Assembly (NCBI RefSeq): GCF_018691265.1
Contig: NW_024881324.1
Location: 8,249,730-8,313,729, forward strand
Reading direction: 5' to 3'
From: Tyto alba
Taxonomy: Eukaryota; Chordata; Aves; Strigiformes; Tytonidae
Length of the DNA: 64,000 bases
Of this stretch, positions 12,238 to 24,800 are shown piece after piece (position 1 is the stretch's first letter; every line of letters begins with the position of its first letter). The notes below the pieces were generated by a model. It had not been told where the DNA came from. It did not search any database and saw nothing but the letters and a program-made list of their open reading frames with translations. The translations under genes and the position numbers were made by a program.

Positions 12238-13996
12238 CCTCCTGCAAAGCTGCTGCAGTTCAGAGCTGTCAGCTTTGCTTCATTCATGGGTCCTGGCCCA
12301 GCTCCAGAGGACAGGGCTCTCTCTGATAATGCTGGATGCTTTTTTTTAGGAGACATTTAAAAGCTCCATCAGGAACACAGTGGTCTGAAAGTTTGCCAAA
12401 AATCTGACTGACTTTATAAGCTCTATTAGTGGTCAGCCTCACTAGCAGAGTTTGTAAGCACTGCCAAACTGCTCTGGCTGCAGATAGACATGCTGTTCTG
12501 GCTGCAGCTGATGCAGGCTAAGAGGTGTCCCCCCGCCAGCTCCCCCCTGGCTTGTCACCACCTCCCTGCCAAAATTTACCACCCCCTTATATCTGACAGT
12601 GCAGCTTCACATGCAATCACCCTCTCTGCCAGCTGTGTTCATACAAGCCGGGTTGAAAAATACCGCAATTAGAAATGCTTCAGCTAACTGAGGTCATATG
12701 GCCAGGCGTGGGACAAGGGCAACCAAGGCGGCCAGGCTGGGGAGGCTGCGAGCTGCAGCAAGCTGGGGGACCAGGCAAGGTTTGGGAGCAGCAAGGAGCT
12801 CAGGGGTGGGTCCCATTTCAGGAAGACCTGAAAAGAGAGGGCTCTCCTCTTGGAGGTTTCCAGCAGCTCCATCCAACAGAGCAAGTTTTCAAGCACTGCG
12901 AAAGGCCATCGCTGTGCTGTTTCCAACACAATGCCCATAAACACACAGCCAAAAATCTTCATGCACAAAGACAAAACTTCTTGCTATCTCCAGGCAATTT
13001 CGGACACCAGGAAGCTTGAATATGTTTCTATTAATAGCAGTAACAGATTAGCTAAAAGGAATGAAAGGCAGCTAATACTAAACTTGGTGCTTGGGTTAGT
13101 CTGTAGACAAAACACGTTGCCTGCTTTGTTGTAACTGTTCTAGCATAAACATGGGATATTTAAAGCACAAACCTTATCTAACATTGCATTTGGGTGGGGT
13201 TTTCTTCCCTCTCCCCCTCCAAACTTGTAGAGCTTCTCCACAAAGTTCACTCCTGTTGTTTCCTACGAAATATATTTGGGGAGCAGGAGAGGAAAAGAGA
13301 AGAGGCTGTATACCACCCCATCAGAATAGCCCCAGGCAGCATACGTGCCTCAAGGCACCCTGTGCAGTCCCCAGACCTGTATTTCGACAGTGAGTTACAC
13401 TAGAGTGACCAAAGCTGTCTAAAGGCCCCCAAGTATTTATAACTACCACTGAGTGATCCTTTCCATCCCTCTCTCCCTGTACAGTTACTTTTACAGAATT
13501 GGCTCTTAGTCTTTATTGTGACACTCTATTTTAATTAAAACATACAAAGCAGACAGATGATTCATAAGGAAACATCCCCAACAATAACAAATGTCCAACA
13601 GACATTGTTTGGACTGGCCATCTATTCCAACTATTAAATCCTTAAAAAACAAATAAAACAAAACAAAACTTCTAGAGAGTTGAGTTGCAGGCATCCCTCA
13701 AAAGCACCTTTATAATTCATCTCCTCCCACAGCCTACCACAAGACTACTGTGGGCTTGCTATACTTAAACTAGTGCTTGGACTCCTCTTTCTTTTTCTAC
13801 GTCTAGTGGAAGTTTTCCCCAGGACACCTCCCACTGCCTTCCACACCACTGAAAAGCTGAAACAGAGTAAAAATACAGTAATTTCTTGCCACCATGGCTA
13901 CTGAGGTAACTCTGAGAGAGGAACCTGGGTTCATGAGAGAAAACCCTTGCTCCCCAGAAGAGGGAGTGACGCCTGCCCTTGCTGGAAAAAGCCAAG
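12238..13996. other. Unassigned non-coding sequence
   Basis: Overlapping open frames on both strands at 12675-13019 come from a moderately GC-rich patch and carry no known domain. No repeat family recognised. Confidence 0.45.
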
Positions 13997-14032
13997 GGTA
14001 TTGTACAGCAAATTGTACAGGATATTGTACAG
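13997..14032 (+). repeat. 12-bp tandem repeat, three copies
   Basis: The word ATTGTACAG occurs at 14000, 14012 and 14024 with exact 12-bp spacing and variable 3-bp linkers. It falls inside a 122-codon open frame (13979-14347), giving an IVQ-type repeat, but the frame has no recognisable homology. Confidence 0.85.
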
Positions 14033-17000
14033 CTACATGGATCTCTTCCCTTACAAGACCGCCATGAGACTTCACCTTGCAGTGAGGTGCAACCTGTTTC
14101 CATGGGATTTCATCTCACAGTAGAGCAGAAACAGGAGGTGCCACTAGGACCAGTGTCCCCCAGGGGTACAGCACCCTACCAGCCAACCCACTCCCTCTTC
14201 CACTTCCAGGATCCCCTGGCAGCCTTCTCTCCTACAGAACAACTCAGCTTTGAGAGGACCACCTCTTTCCAGCAGCCAGATCAGCCAGACACTAGCCCTA
14301 CCACTCCTTCACCACCAGAACAAGGACAACACCTTCCTGGCATGTAGGAGAGAGGAGGGAGATGTGTGATTTAACGAGGTGAAACCATGGCATTACTGAG
14401 CATTATGGACACCAGAAGTCCCACAGATTTGTGGTTCTAGTGGTAGTGATGGTGCTCAGTGTTGGTATGGTATGTATCAGCACATCCAGCTGCGTCGTAG
14501 ACGCACTCAGAAACCAAACCCCTGTGAGCTATGAACTGCTGCCCTAATCTCAAGATGATTCACTCAGATGCTAAAACTTTAAATGTCACTATTGCTAGCT
14601 CACAGCTCAGCAAAACATGCAAGAAAGACAGGGAAGGGATGGATTAGAAAAGTCTGCACGATTAGCATGAGTCACAGCTCATTTTGGCACCACCAGTGCA
14701 CCACCACTTTTTCCTTGCCTTCAAGAAGCTAAACCCCAAGGCAGACCATCTGAGCCCATCTACAAAGCGCCCAGGCTTCAAAGAGAAGCCAAACCAAAAG
14801 AGCCAAGCAGAGCTCATGGGTGTATTCCAAGCCCACAGAAGGAGAGTTCAAAGGGTCTGAAAACATTTGCACAAGGCAGTTTATCATACGAGAAACATAC
14901 GATTTTCCAGCTGTAGCCATCTTCATGGAGGCTTAAGGAACTCTTGTTCACAAAGCCTGCACTACCAAAGGCTGAATTTCTGCTCCCTTCCACGTCAGAA
15001 ACTTGTTACAGCCCTGTCTTTGCTCAGCAGACTTCTAACTGGAGCTTTCCCAGTGAAGTCACCAAAGTGTATGCCCAGCTCCAGTCTTCCTTGACACAGC
15101 TTTGCTTCTTACACCAGAAATGAAGGTACAGGCTCAATAGCCACAATGCTGAATGGAAGCTGAGTTTGATAAGTTGACAGTGTGCCAAACATGCATGGTT
15201 TTGCTGAGGAGCATGCAACACAGAGCCTGTTGCTTTCTGTTTGAATGTGGGTGAAAAAGCAGAATGAAATCTCTATCAAATACAATGGAAATAGAGATTT
15301 TGTGGTAACAAACAAGGAAGTTATTGCTGCAGGCCAAAGAAGAAAATCATACTGTCCAATGGATGTAGGGCAGAGAAAAGTGCATGCTTTGGAGATTATG
15401 GGCAGAAGAAAATAATTTATGCTAACTGCAGGATGTGCCATAGAGAGGGGACCGCATGGACAGGAAAATTCCTTCATTCTTTTATCAATTCTAAGCCTGC
15501 TGTGACCACAATACAGTTTTATTTAACACCATAGTCATATTACTAAAGCGACTGAGAACTTGGAGAGCTTAGAAACAGCACACAGCATTGCCATTCTCGC
15601 ATTTTGAGAGTCTTGCCATGACTATGGAGAGATTGTCAGTAAATAAATTGGAGCTGGTATCACTAGGCATGTCAACGATGTAGGAAAATGGGACAGGAGA
15701 CAATCAAACACATTTACGTTCAAAACTACAGTACTGCTCTGATTTTGGATCTAGGTTATCATGGCTTCCAAGCTGAAAAGAGAGGAGCTTTACAATATCC
15801 TTACCATCTCTCCATTAAGTAAATGCCACAGTACTGCTGTTGGAAGTGCTTTGCTAATGAAGGCATTGTATTTAGAGCTCATATTTTTACAAGTCCAGAT
15901 GCAAATCGGTACCACGTCATTCCTGATCCTTTATTATGATTTGATTTGGTTGCTTTTTATTCCAACTCCAGCTTCACAGCTATATGAGCTAATCTACTCC
16001 TCCTGTCCTGCAATGGTGTATGACGTTCCTGGAGACCTGCACAATGGTGGGACTGAGCCTGCAGGTCCAGAGAGACTTGAATCAGTCTAAGGCAGGCTTG
16101 TGGCATGCCAGTCCTCCTCCCATTTCTGCATTCCCCCTTCCTCCTTCACCAGTGCTGGGGGTTACTCAGTTATGTGGCAAGCTGGCTTGCCACCAGCAGC
16201 AGCAAACTGTGCTCCCTGAAGCAGCTTACTCTGCAATTACAGGAGCAACTGTCCAGGTGTTAAGTTAGAAGTTAGTTGGTCAATACTTCATTTGTGGTTC
16301 CAGAAAGAGGTGGTACTGGGGTGAAGTCACAGGTCCCTGAGGTCACCCTACAGCCTCCTTTGCCTGACCATCATAGAAAATTCTGAAGAGATGGCTTTTT
16401 CGTGCTTTTTCCTCAGGAACATATTCACAGTATTCCTTACATTTGACTCCTCTTTCTCATGCTCAAAAGACAGAAACACACATCCATCCTGCTGGGCTGG
16501 AGACACCTGAACTTCTGCCCATCTACTTCAAAAGTGGTATCCTGTGCATTGGGCAGTGTCATCTATCAGGCTAATTTGCCCTAGACTAACTACTGCTTAC
16601 CTTTCTCTTCAGTGAGCACTGCTGCCCACAACTGCCAAGCAGATTTCACCTAGCTCACATTGTTGGAGTATTAGAGGTAATGGGCAGACCTATTCTTCTT
16701 TTTGAAGGACTTAAACCATACCCTCTTTATCATTATCATAATGCTGTTGATGCTCAGTATGGCTCGATTTGGTTGGGTTTTCTATATATATAACTCCAAA
16801 AATATACCTCCCAATGAATAATACATCCTGTTCAATAAACAGATAAATCCAAACTTCCACTCAGAAATATATTCCCCCAAAGCCTTCCCCTGTCACTGAA
16901 GCATGATGTTCAATATTGTCCTTTGCTTTTTGATATGCTGGGAAGAAAGAGAAGGGACCAAGAACGTTTCAAACTTTTTTCCTTCACAGAGTCATGTAAG

Positions 17001-17680
17001 CATTGTTGATATCTATTGCAGATGTACAAGTTATGTTTGGATACAGGATCCAGTGCCTCACAGCTTTCAGCCATACACAGACTGACAAACCAGAGTCAAA
17101 ATAGCTCTTTTCAGTTTCCCACAGCACCAGTGTCACTCACCCTAGCACAGATGATCAGCATTTCTCAAATTCCCCAAGCATCAAAGAGCCTCTTACAGAG
17201 CTGAACAATCCTTGTGACAAGACAGTTTAGGGAGAGAGGATTTCCCAAAATTCAGCATGAATTTGGGGGCTGCTCAGTCTCTGTGCATACCTGTCATCAA
17301 TTCCTTTTTCTCTCTAGGACAGCATAAACCACCAATGTGTTGGAAAGTTGCTGTTATCACTCTCTGCAAAGGGCTGTTCTGTTTTCTGCTATGCAGAGCA
17401 TCAACATGAGAGCGCCCTTGAGCAGGTGCAGACCAATGTCTCTTGTAAAGAAGTTATCACCACCCCCCAGCATCTCTAACGTAAATGCACACAATAATGA
17501 GCTGCTATGCATTGGTAGGGGGTGGGGAAAGGCAGGAGAACATTTAGTCCATGTCGTTAAGTCCTACAAAGGCACTGGCTAGGTTTATCAGCAATGGATG
17601 GATTTAGGGTTAGGATCATCAGGATAGGAAGATTTAAAGGGTCCCTTATTTCCAGTGTCTTTCCCCTTTTTATGGTGCCC
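14033..17680. other. Unassigned non-coding sequence
   Basis: About 3.6 kb of unique-looking DNA. The proline/threonine-rich frame ending at 14347 could be mistaken for a gene fragment, but no domain or splice context supports it. A short TATATATA run occurs near 16784. Confidence 0.45.
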
Positions 17681-17694
17681 TTTTTTTTTTTTTT
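17681..17694 (-). repeat. Poly-T tract, 14 bp
   Basis: An uninterrupted T14. It encodes the lysine run inside the 167-codon minus-strand frame 17557-18060, which argues that this frame is not a real protein. Confidence 0.95.
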
Positions 17695-18977
17695 CCACAA
17701 GTAAATTAAAATTGTTGCTGCAGTATTGCTGACCTCTTTCACACAGGGCATCAAATCTCCAAAGAGTCCCTTAAAGCCCAGTCCTTTCCCAGTGCTGTAT
17801 CCTATTAGTGCACTGACCCTTTGTGCATCCAGCAGAGCTACTAACCAAAAAATGCCTTTGGAATCTGAAAGCTGTGGTACAAAGGCAGCCCTTGGGTTTG
17901 AATAGGACAGAGCAGAGGGTTTATTCCTCTTGGAGAGAGCTCTTCTCCATGGTACGGGGGTTACAGCAGAGCAGGCGAGGAGAGAGTTCGGGCTGTCCAG
18001 CAGATATAATTCCCCTATTAAAAAGGAAACAATCTGGAGTCTATACCAAGAGTTTCCCAAAACAGAGCTCTTACAAGCTGACTTTGATTGCGTAAGCAGC
18101 CTCAGACGTAGCCAACTTCCCAGGCCTAGTTCACTGTGGGGGAAAAGCTCTGGGAAAAAAAAAAAATCTGGGTTTTAATCTGGATCAGTAAAACAGCCAT
18201 CCAGTTGTGTACCATAGAAGGGCATCCCATTCAGAATGTAATAAAGTGAGCACTTGAAAAACAAAGCGTCTTTCAGGTATTACGGCTACAAAAGCTTTCT
18301 TGAAACATTCCTTCAACTTAAAAGATGGGATCAGAGTGCCTAGCAGCTCTATCAAGCTAACTTTTAAATAAGCTGGTGTGAGTTGGTTTAGAAAGCAGCT
18401 TCTTCCTTCATGTCTCCAAAAGTTTTGAAAAAGAGTGGGAGATTTCTACATGCAGAAAACAAATAGATGTCCTAGATTATCTGGAACAACCTCAAAATAC
18501 AGTGACTGTTCCTGATGAGCGCAGCTGATCTTCAGAAAGAAGAGTCCAAGATTAAATGGTATATCAGAGTAATGAATTCTCTCTTATACCCCATCACAAG
18601 TTAAGGGCCCAGAGCCAAATTATTTCCAGATTCACAGTAGAAGACTGATAAGCCAGAGGCTCTGAGCCACATGGCGTACTCCCGCATCCCGAATGTTTGC
18701 TTTTCTTTCCCTTTGCCCATCTCCACCAATGAATTCTTTGTGCAAGATATTTTCTTTCTCAGTAAGAAATCTGGGGAAAAAAGGTGAAAGACAGCTGAAC
18801 TTCTGAAGATTGCTGTCCTACCACAAACAAGAGATCACGTGAATGCAGCTGTATTTAGCATTTCACTTGAAAGTCTTTGTATCTACAGTTTCATCTGCAG
18901 TTATATTTCCCCTTCATCCCCTCACCACACTGTTCACAGGTCATTTAAGACTTCATTTCTCTTATTCTTCAATTCAG
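17695..18977. other. Unassigned non-coding sequence
   Basis: No supportable exon. A 12-bp A run lies at 18155-18166. Confidence 0.45.
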
Positions 18978-19082
18978 GTGCTTCAGATAGGAAACAAAGA
19001 CTTAAAGATTGAATGTCTACACCTATTACAATACTTTCCATGATCTGCCTTTCACACTGTTGTTACCACCCTCCTTCAACAG
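18978..19082 (+). other. Exon-like interval, possible non-coding exon
   Basis: A pyrimidine-rich acceptor ending 'cttcaattcag' at 18977 is followed 105 bp later by a consensus donor CAG/GTAAGT (GT at 19083). All three forward frames of the interval contain a stop, so it cannot be an internal coding exon. It could be an exon of a long non-coding RNA, an untranslated exon or a chance pair of splice-like sites. Confidence 0.12.
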
Positions 19083-20198
19083 GTAAGTTAGGAAGACCTG
19101 CCAAGTCTTCAGACAAGTTAACAGGAGGCTTACAATGATACGCTTGTCACTCTACTGCTGGAGTCAAAACAGAAGTCTGTTTTTCTTCCTTTCTCCACCT
19201 CAACACTTACTATTTATGTATTTAACTAACCTACCTAGTTGACTGACTGTGCCTTCCTGCAGAAAACAGAGATTTCGGTGTCTGGTCCCTTCCACTGGTG
19301 TAGTCCAGAGAAATCCTGGCTCAGCCAAATCCCTGAATCATTTTGGCTGCAAGGGAAGCATGAGACAAATCCCATGTAGCTAATACTGAAAACAGCACTC
19401 AGAAGAGCATTTCAGGTACAGAGGCTTTGAATTTTCTGTAAAAGATTTAAAAATACTGCAAAAAATATATAATCCTTTAATATTTAATCAACTTTGGTAA
19501 CAATACCTCATCTTCAAAATAAAAATGAAACATGAATGTTTTGTGGATATTTGCAGCTATTATTTGCTCCCGTAGCTGCAGGGAAAATGAAACAAAGATA
19601 CGTACTGTGGCCCTTATGTGGTCTAAGAAATATACTTCTTATTGGGAGGTTAAGTCCTTTAAGTGGAGCCGGAAAATATATGAATAAAATAAGAATATTG
19701 AGGGCAGTATAGTGAAAATAATTGACTCTTCCCTCCCCACCTTCCAAATATTTCTATTAGCACCGAAGAGTGTAAAGTTCAGAACAGACAGAGGGAGAGC
19801 CAGCTGTGCCACTACTGTCACAAGCTTAATACCTGCCCAGATCAACACATAAAACCCTTTCCATACTGACTACTCATTTCTCCTAGCAGCAGACCTTCTG
19901 TCTTTACGGGAAAGGCCTGTCTTTTTCACAGCTCTGCGTTCACACAAACCTTCTTTTACAAAGAAGGGCTCTGCTCCCTCAACTATTTTAGGGTGCTTCA
20001 GTCCTTAAAGAGAAGGGGTTTGGCCAGTAAGAGGAAGCAACAGATTTTCAGTCTCCCTTTCATTTTTACTGCCTACATTAGTCAGCTGTACCCATGAAGC
20101 ATGTAACATTCATATCACTAACAAAATAGTCTGCTAACATCCTTGGAGGCAGGCAAATAAACCCGAAGCGTTGATATCAAGCTTCAGCTGGAACAGAC
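19083..20198. other. Unassigned non-coding sequence
   Basis: AT-rich around 19440-19500, otherwise plain. No gene or repeat recognised. Confidence 0.45.
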
Positions 20199-20374
20199 AC
20201 CCAGCATCAATTGCACAAAAAGAAAGATGAAAGCCAAGGCCTTCGGCAGCATGCACACACCAGCGTCTCTAGCAGAGGGCTCCCACCTGGCTACATTTGT
20301 TACCCCAAAACCACAGAGCATCATGCATCTCTGTTGCACTGGGTTCACAGCACTAGTTCGATGAAATCAGCACC
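20199..20374 (+). repeat. Diverged direct repeat, copy 1
   Basis: Aligns by eye over about 170 bp with 20822-20991, the same order of words being kept: 'acaaaa-gaaag', 'cttcg-cagcat-cacac', 'tctagcag', 'tcccacctg', 'cattt-ttacccca', 'gttca' and 'cagcac'. Identity is roughly two-thirds. It is either a copy of an old interspersed repeat I cannot name or one half of an ancient local duplication. Confidence 0.65.
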
Positions 20375-20821
20375 GTTTCCACAGCTGGCTTTGCTTACAG
20401 GCCACCAACACTGGTCCAGCCCTCCCCTTCCAGCACCCCCTCTACTGCAATCACAGCTTCAGCAAACATCACAAACTCACAGCAACGCCCAGGGACTTAA
20501 AAAAGCTGTGAACAAATCCAACTTGGAACATAAAGCACTCCAGCTAACAAAATCAAGAGGTTTCACCCAGGACTGTTATGAGTGGAATATAGCTCTTCAG
20601 ACTAATTTTTTCTCTCATCTGTCTTCTTACTAGGCACTTAACTAATCGATGACCTGAGCAAAGTAAAGAGCAAACCCACCTCAAATTCACCAGCTCCTGC
20701 ACCCTCTATCTAGCAATTCTCCTGCTGCAGTTCACCCTGTTTGCAGTTAGATATTTCCTTCATTACTAGAAAACAGGTGTACAAATTTTTGTTATCTCAG
20801 GGCAAATAACACACTAGTGTT
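20375..20821. other. Spacer between the two diverged repeat copies
   Basis: No recognisable feature, and no similarity seen to the sequence following copy 2. Confidence 0.4.
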
Positions 20822-20991
20822 GCCCTGATCTGAACGTACAAAGCAGAAAGGTAAATGGAGGTCTTCGTCAGCATCCACATGCCATGGGCTCTAGCAGAAT
20901 GATCCCACCTGATTGCATTTTTTACCCCAGAACAGCAGGACTCATTTTGCATTGTTTTCAGTGTGGTCGGTTCATAGACAGGCAGCACTGA
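20822..20991 (+). repeat. Diverged direct repeat, copy 2
   Basis: Partner of 20199-20374, about 620 bp downstream and in the same orientation. Shared words include 'tctagcag', 'tcccacctg' and 'ttacccca'. See copy 1 for the alternatives. Confidence 0.65.
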
Positions 20992-21419
20992 CCTCAGTGT
21001 AAAACTAGAGAGCTCTGTTGTCCCAGTGTCAAGGGACAGGTCATATGCACCAATTTACCTTGGGGTTAAAAAAAAAGCATCCTGTATGTCTTGGTTAAGA
21101 GCAAAGAGCCTGCCTCAGATCACCTTCCCCTTTCTAGGCTATAGTAAAACAAAAGAAACCCTAGTGATACTGACAGAAGAGCACCTCAGTGATCAATGTA
21201 ACTGGAAAGGATGAGGCAGTTTTCATCACTTTATTGCAGAGCTAGCTGCTGCAATCAGAATTATGCTGTTCGGTCCATCACTCTGCAAGAGGCCTCATCT
21301 TCAACCCTCTTCTTGGTAATTATCCCCTCACACAGCTCATCAAATGAGACTTATCAGGAGCTCCAGCTGTACTCAGTCACCATCTTGGTGTACACATGAT
21401 TCCTTCTGAGGACAAGCAT
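20992..21419. other. Unassigned non-coding sequence
   Basis: Two 62-codon frames (21026-21214, 21211-21399) overlap end to end but show no family resemblance. Nothing supportable. Confidence 0.4.
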
Positions 21420-21700
21420 GCAGAAGCCAAAAATAGCTTCCTCATCTTATTTACACAACAATCATGAACACTGTAATAAACAAATAAGCTCTGATGAAGA
21501 TGCTTTATAAAATTACTTTAGATTTAAATATTTTATCTTCCACCATGAACGATAAGCAGAAGTGCTAGCACTATCTTTAAAGCAACCAAAAAGAAAATCA
21601 TAACTGCTCAATTGATTATTTCTAATGTGTGTGTGAATATTGGCAATAATCAGAAACAAGGAAATAGAATTCTTGTCCAGCTTTTTTTGTCCTCTTCAAT
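21420..21700. promoter_or_regulatory. Candidate conserved non-coding element (AT-rich)
   Basis: Dense forkhead- and homeodomain-like words ('cttatttacacaac', 'gtaataaacaaataag', 'aaaattacttt', 'ctcaattgattatt') with no repeat signature. Composition is the only evidence. Confidence 0.2.
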
Positions 21701-21744
21701 TATTACTAAAAAGTCCCAAACGTGTTTATTTCTTGCCCTAGTTG

Positions 21745-21832
21745 GCACAACCTATGCTTAAGTTTCATTGACCTTAATGAAACTTAAGCAAGCACTTAAA
21801 TTATCTTTTGATTGAAGTGTTCCCCAAATCAG
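21745..21832 (+). repeat. Old palindromic amniote repeat with a perfect 15-bp inverted repeat
   Basis: The left arm TGCTTAAGTTTCATT (21755-21769) and its exact reverse complement (21776-21790) are separated by 6 bp. Downstream, 'agcacttaaat', 'cttttgattgaa' and 'ccccaaat' follow the layout of a sauropsid repeat family with 'gcttaagtgctttgctgaattgggg' type ends. The same family is seen at 48350-48435. Family name unknown to me. Confidence 0.5.
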
Positions 21833-24800
21833 AGTGCATAACCAGAGACAAAATTAAAGTGCAAAGAAAGTAAACTGCAACAGAAGTGTCATCCTGAGCG
21901 TGAAGGAGTTCACTCTTGGGGGATTTGCTCTCTGCTTTGTTCAGGCAGTCAGATCAATGAGTCAGAGGTCTACAAGGAAGATAGTCTTTATGCTCCCATT
22001 GTATGCTGGAAAGCTTAAATTCAATTTTTTTGTTTCATGTAGCTTTAATTGAGCTTCCATTTCAAGGCATTGATGTTTTTTAAGACCAAGATTTTGGAAA
22101 TGAGGGAGAGAAGATCTGAGCCACCCGATTTTTCTCACAGATACCTTGGATCCAGATGACAGCATGCATGGCAAAGGTGATTGGCCTAACCTTATCTGCT
22201 AAATCTCTTGTGATGCTGATCTGTTCAGTATCAGGACTGTGGTGAGCAAGCTGCTGTAAAAGACAGGGTCACTGCTGCAGCTGGAGAAACCCCACACTGC
22301 ACAGACCTACTGGGAATATCACACCAGCTTGGAAAGTGTATTAACACCTGATTGTTTCCCAAAAGGTGAGCAATCATTAAAACCATATGACCTCTGAAAG
22401 TAGGAGAGGAACTTGTGGGAAGATCCTGGTTTAATTTTTGGTGGCACTATGAAGGTCCTAATAAGTCCTGATTTAAAAAACAGACAAACACACACACACT
22501 TTGTTCCCCCCTTCATGATGTAGTCTAAAATGGAAGCGGACTGGCAGGAGTTTGTGCAGACTGTGCTTATGGCATCTTTGAGCTTTATATCAGGGAACAA
22601 CCATGGAGGACTCAGTTTGCAGGAGCTTACATGGACATCAGCTAAAAGGATCAGGCCCTAACAGAGGAATCAAACCCTAAATCTCAGAATCATTCACTTC
22701 CACTTAAAGTGCTTCCTAAAATCTGAAAGGCTCAGAAACTGAGCATTGCATTTGCACATTTCTGTGCCAGCACAACATAACATATGCTTGACACGTCTAG
22801 AAACATTATGGTACTGCTTCCATTTCCTGCCAACCACTACAACTCTTTCTTTTCCTTCCTGATTTTAGGTTTTGTGAATTGTTTCAGTGCAGGAAGAGGA
22901 GGAACAGAAGAGCCCTTCGGTACCTGGGAAAAGAAAGTGTTTAGATGAAAGAGGCAAAGCATGTGTTCTCAGGATCAGTTGGCAGAGTAGGCAGAAAATA
23001 CCAGAGCGTGACACAAACTGAGAAAAGATTTTGTACTTGCTTTTCATTTGTTCCCACAACAGATGCGTGCTGGCCTGACTCAAATACTCCATGAAGTAGC
23101 AGCCATTGCATAGGCTTCCAGACCCATATCAGCCTAGCTGAAGGCAAATGCGCTGCTAGCCGAACATGAGTTGAAGAATCAGCCCAGCGGCTACAACTGG
23201 GACAGCTACACATCCTCAAAGTCCCATCACAGCCTGCAGGCCGTAGGGATCCTCTCCCACTCCCTTCAAGGCTAAAATTTCTTTCAGTTATCTCCCCTGC
23301 AAGCAGCACTGGGTTCAAGGTACATAGCAGCGCTGATAAACTTGGTATTCAATCTTAGGAAGACCACAAATGGAGGATCCACCCTTCAAACAGGTTCAGA
23401 TTTGGGAGACAGGCAAAGATCTGAAAGATTTGATCCTTATCTAAATGATTCAAACCATCTGAACACCACACAAGTCTGCACAAATGGACTGAGCTCCCTA
23501 GAGAAAAGCCCTTTCTCATGAAATTTTGAGTATTTCCAACCCTGGCTTGGCAAGAAATAACATGAGAGCAGACTCCCTCGTGGTATTTTGGTATTTCTGA
23601 TTCCAAACACAGACAAAAATGCAGAGCAAGAAGATGGATTTCAATATCTTATCTGAATTTAGACAAATATTTTTTTTTTTCTTTTTCTGATGACAAATCC
23701 TCTAATATTTTTGAGCACAGACCCAGTAATCTTGATCTATGTGATGGTCCAACTTTACTATATGCTTTAAAGCCTAGCTTCTAGGCACTGAGTTTTTGCT
23801 TGTTTCAAAAATAATTGCATCACATGGAAAAACTCTCTCTTCCTTCCTTCCAAAAAGTTAGTCCAGTTCAGCGGCAGACCACTGCTCGACAGAAAGGTAA
23901 CAGTAAGACTCTGTTGACATTTCTACAAGAAGTCCTCTGCCTGTTATGCTATTGGCAAGGTAGCTCTAGCAAGGGTCGGTGGGAACCCATGTATTCTCAA
24001 AGATCAAAGAGGGACTGGCGTCTATAAATCTCAGGGCCAGTTTAAACCAGGTAATAAAGGGCATAGTCCTGCCTACCAGGAAGGCCAAAACAGTGTGATA
24101 TTTCTCCAAAAAGATATAACAAAGTTGCAACCAAAACCAGAGATTAACACACTCTTCTTGACTGGCTATAAGGGGAAAGCTACGTTTTAGAAAAGAAAGA
24201 GAGAGGGTGCGTATTTATATCCAGCAGCTACAGGAATGAAAAAATAGTATTTTACCCAGAGTCTGATTCCTGAAGAGGCCCACAGTGGCAAAAATAGGAT
24301 AATTGTAAAATAATAGCTCACGGTGTTCTCACACAATTTTTTTTTTCATGTTGCTAAAAGCAATTCACTCAATCAGCAGTTGGCTATCACCAAAATTCCC
24401 TCCTTCATCTCTGTATTCCACTTAGGGAGTAGCAAATATAGGGCACTCAACTCATAACTTTTGTTTTTTTCAAGCAAGAAAATTCTTATAAAAATGAACT
24501 AAGTCTCTGGTTTAATGGCCATCAACTGAGCACAATAGCTATGCTGGGAACAAGAGATCTTGAAAAAATTCCCTCCATGACTATAGGGCTGATTCTCTCA
24601 TATTAAATGATCATGGCATGATTCCATATGCAGAAAAGCCAACTCCTCCAGGATGGTTTGTTCTTGATTTTAGCTAATCCTCCCAGACTATAGACTATTC
24701 TGTAATAAACCAATCAGCAAGGGGGCTCCCAGGGTGCAACACCCCACTTCTCAAAACTTGGATCCACACCCAGTCACGCAAACTAGTCTCATCCTACACG

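Noticed and set aside
13979..14347. 122-codon P/T/Q-rich frame as a retroviral gag or pol remnant
   Set aside because: No zinc knuckle, protease or polymerase motif, and no LTR or primer-binding site seen nearby.
17600..17615. Telomere-like 'tttagggttagg'
   Set aside because: Only two imperfect units; no array.
17557..18060. 167-codon minus-strand open frame
   Set aside because: It reads straight through a T14 tract (poly-lysine) and shows no domain or conserved pattern.
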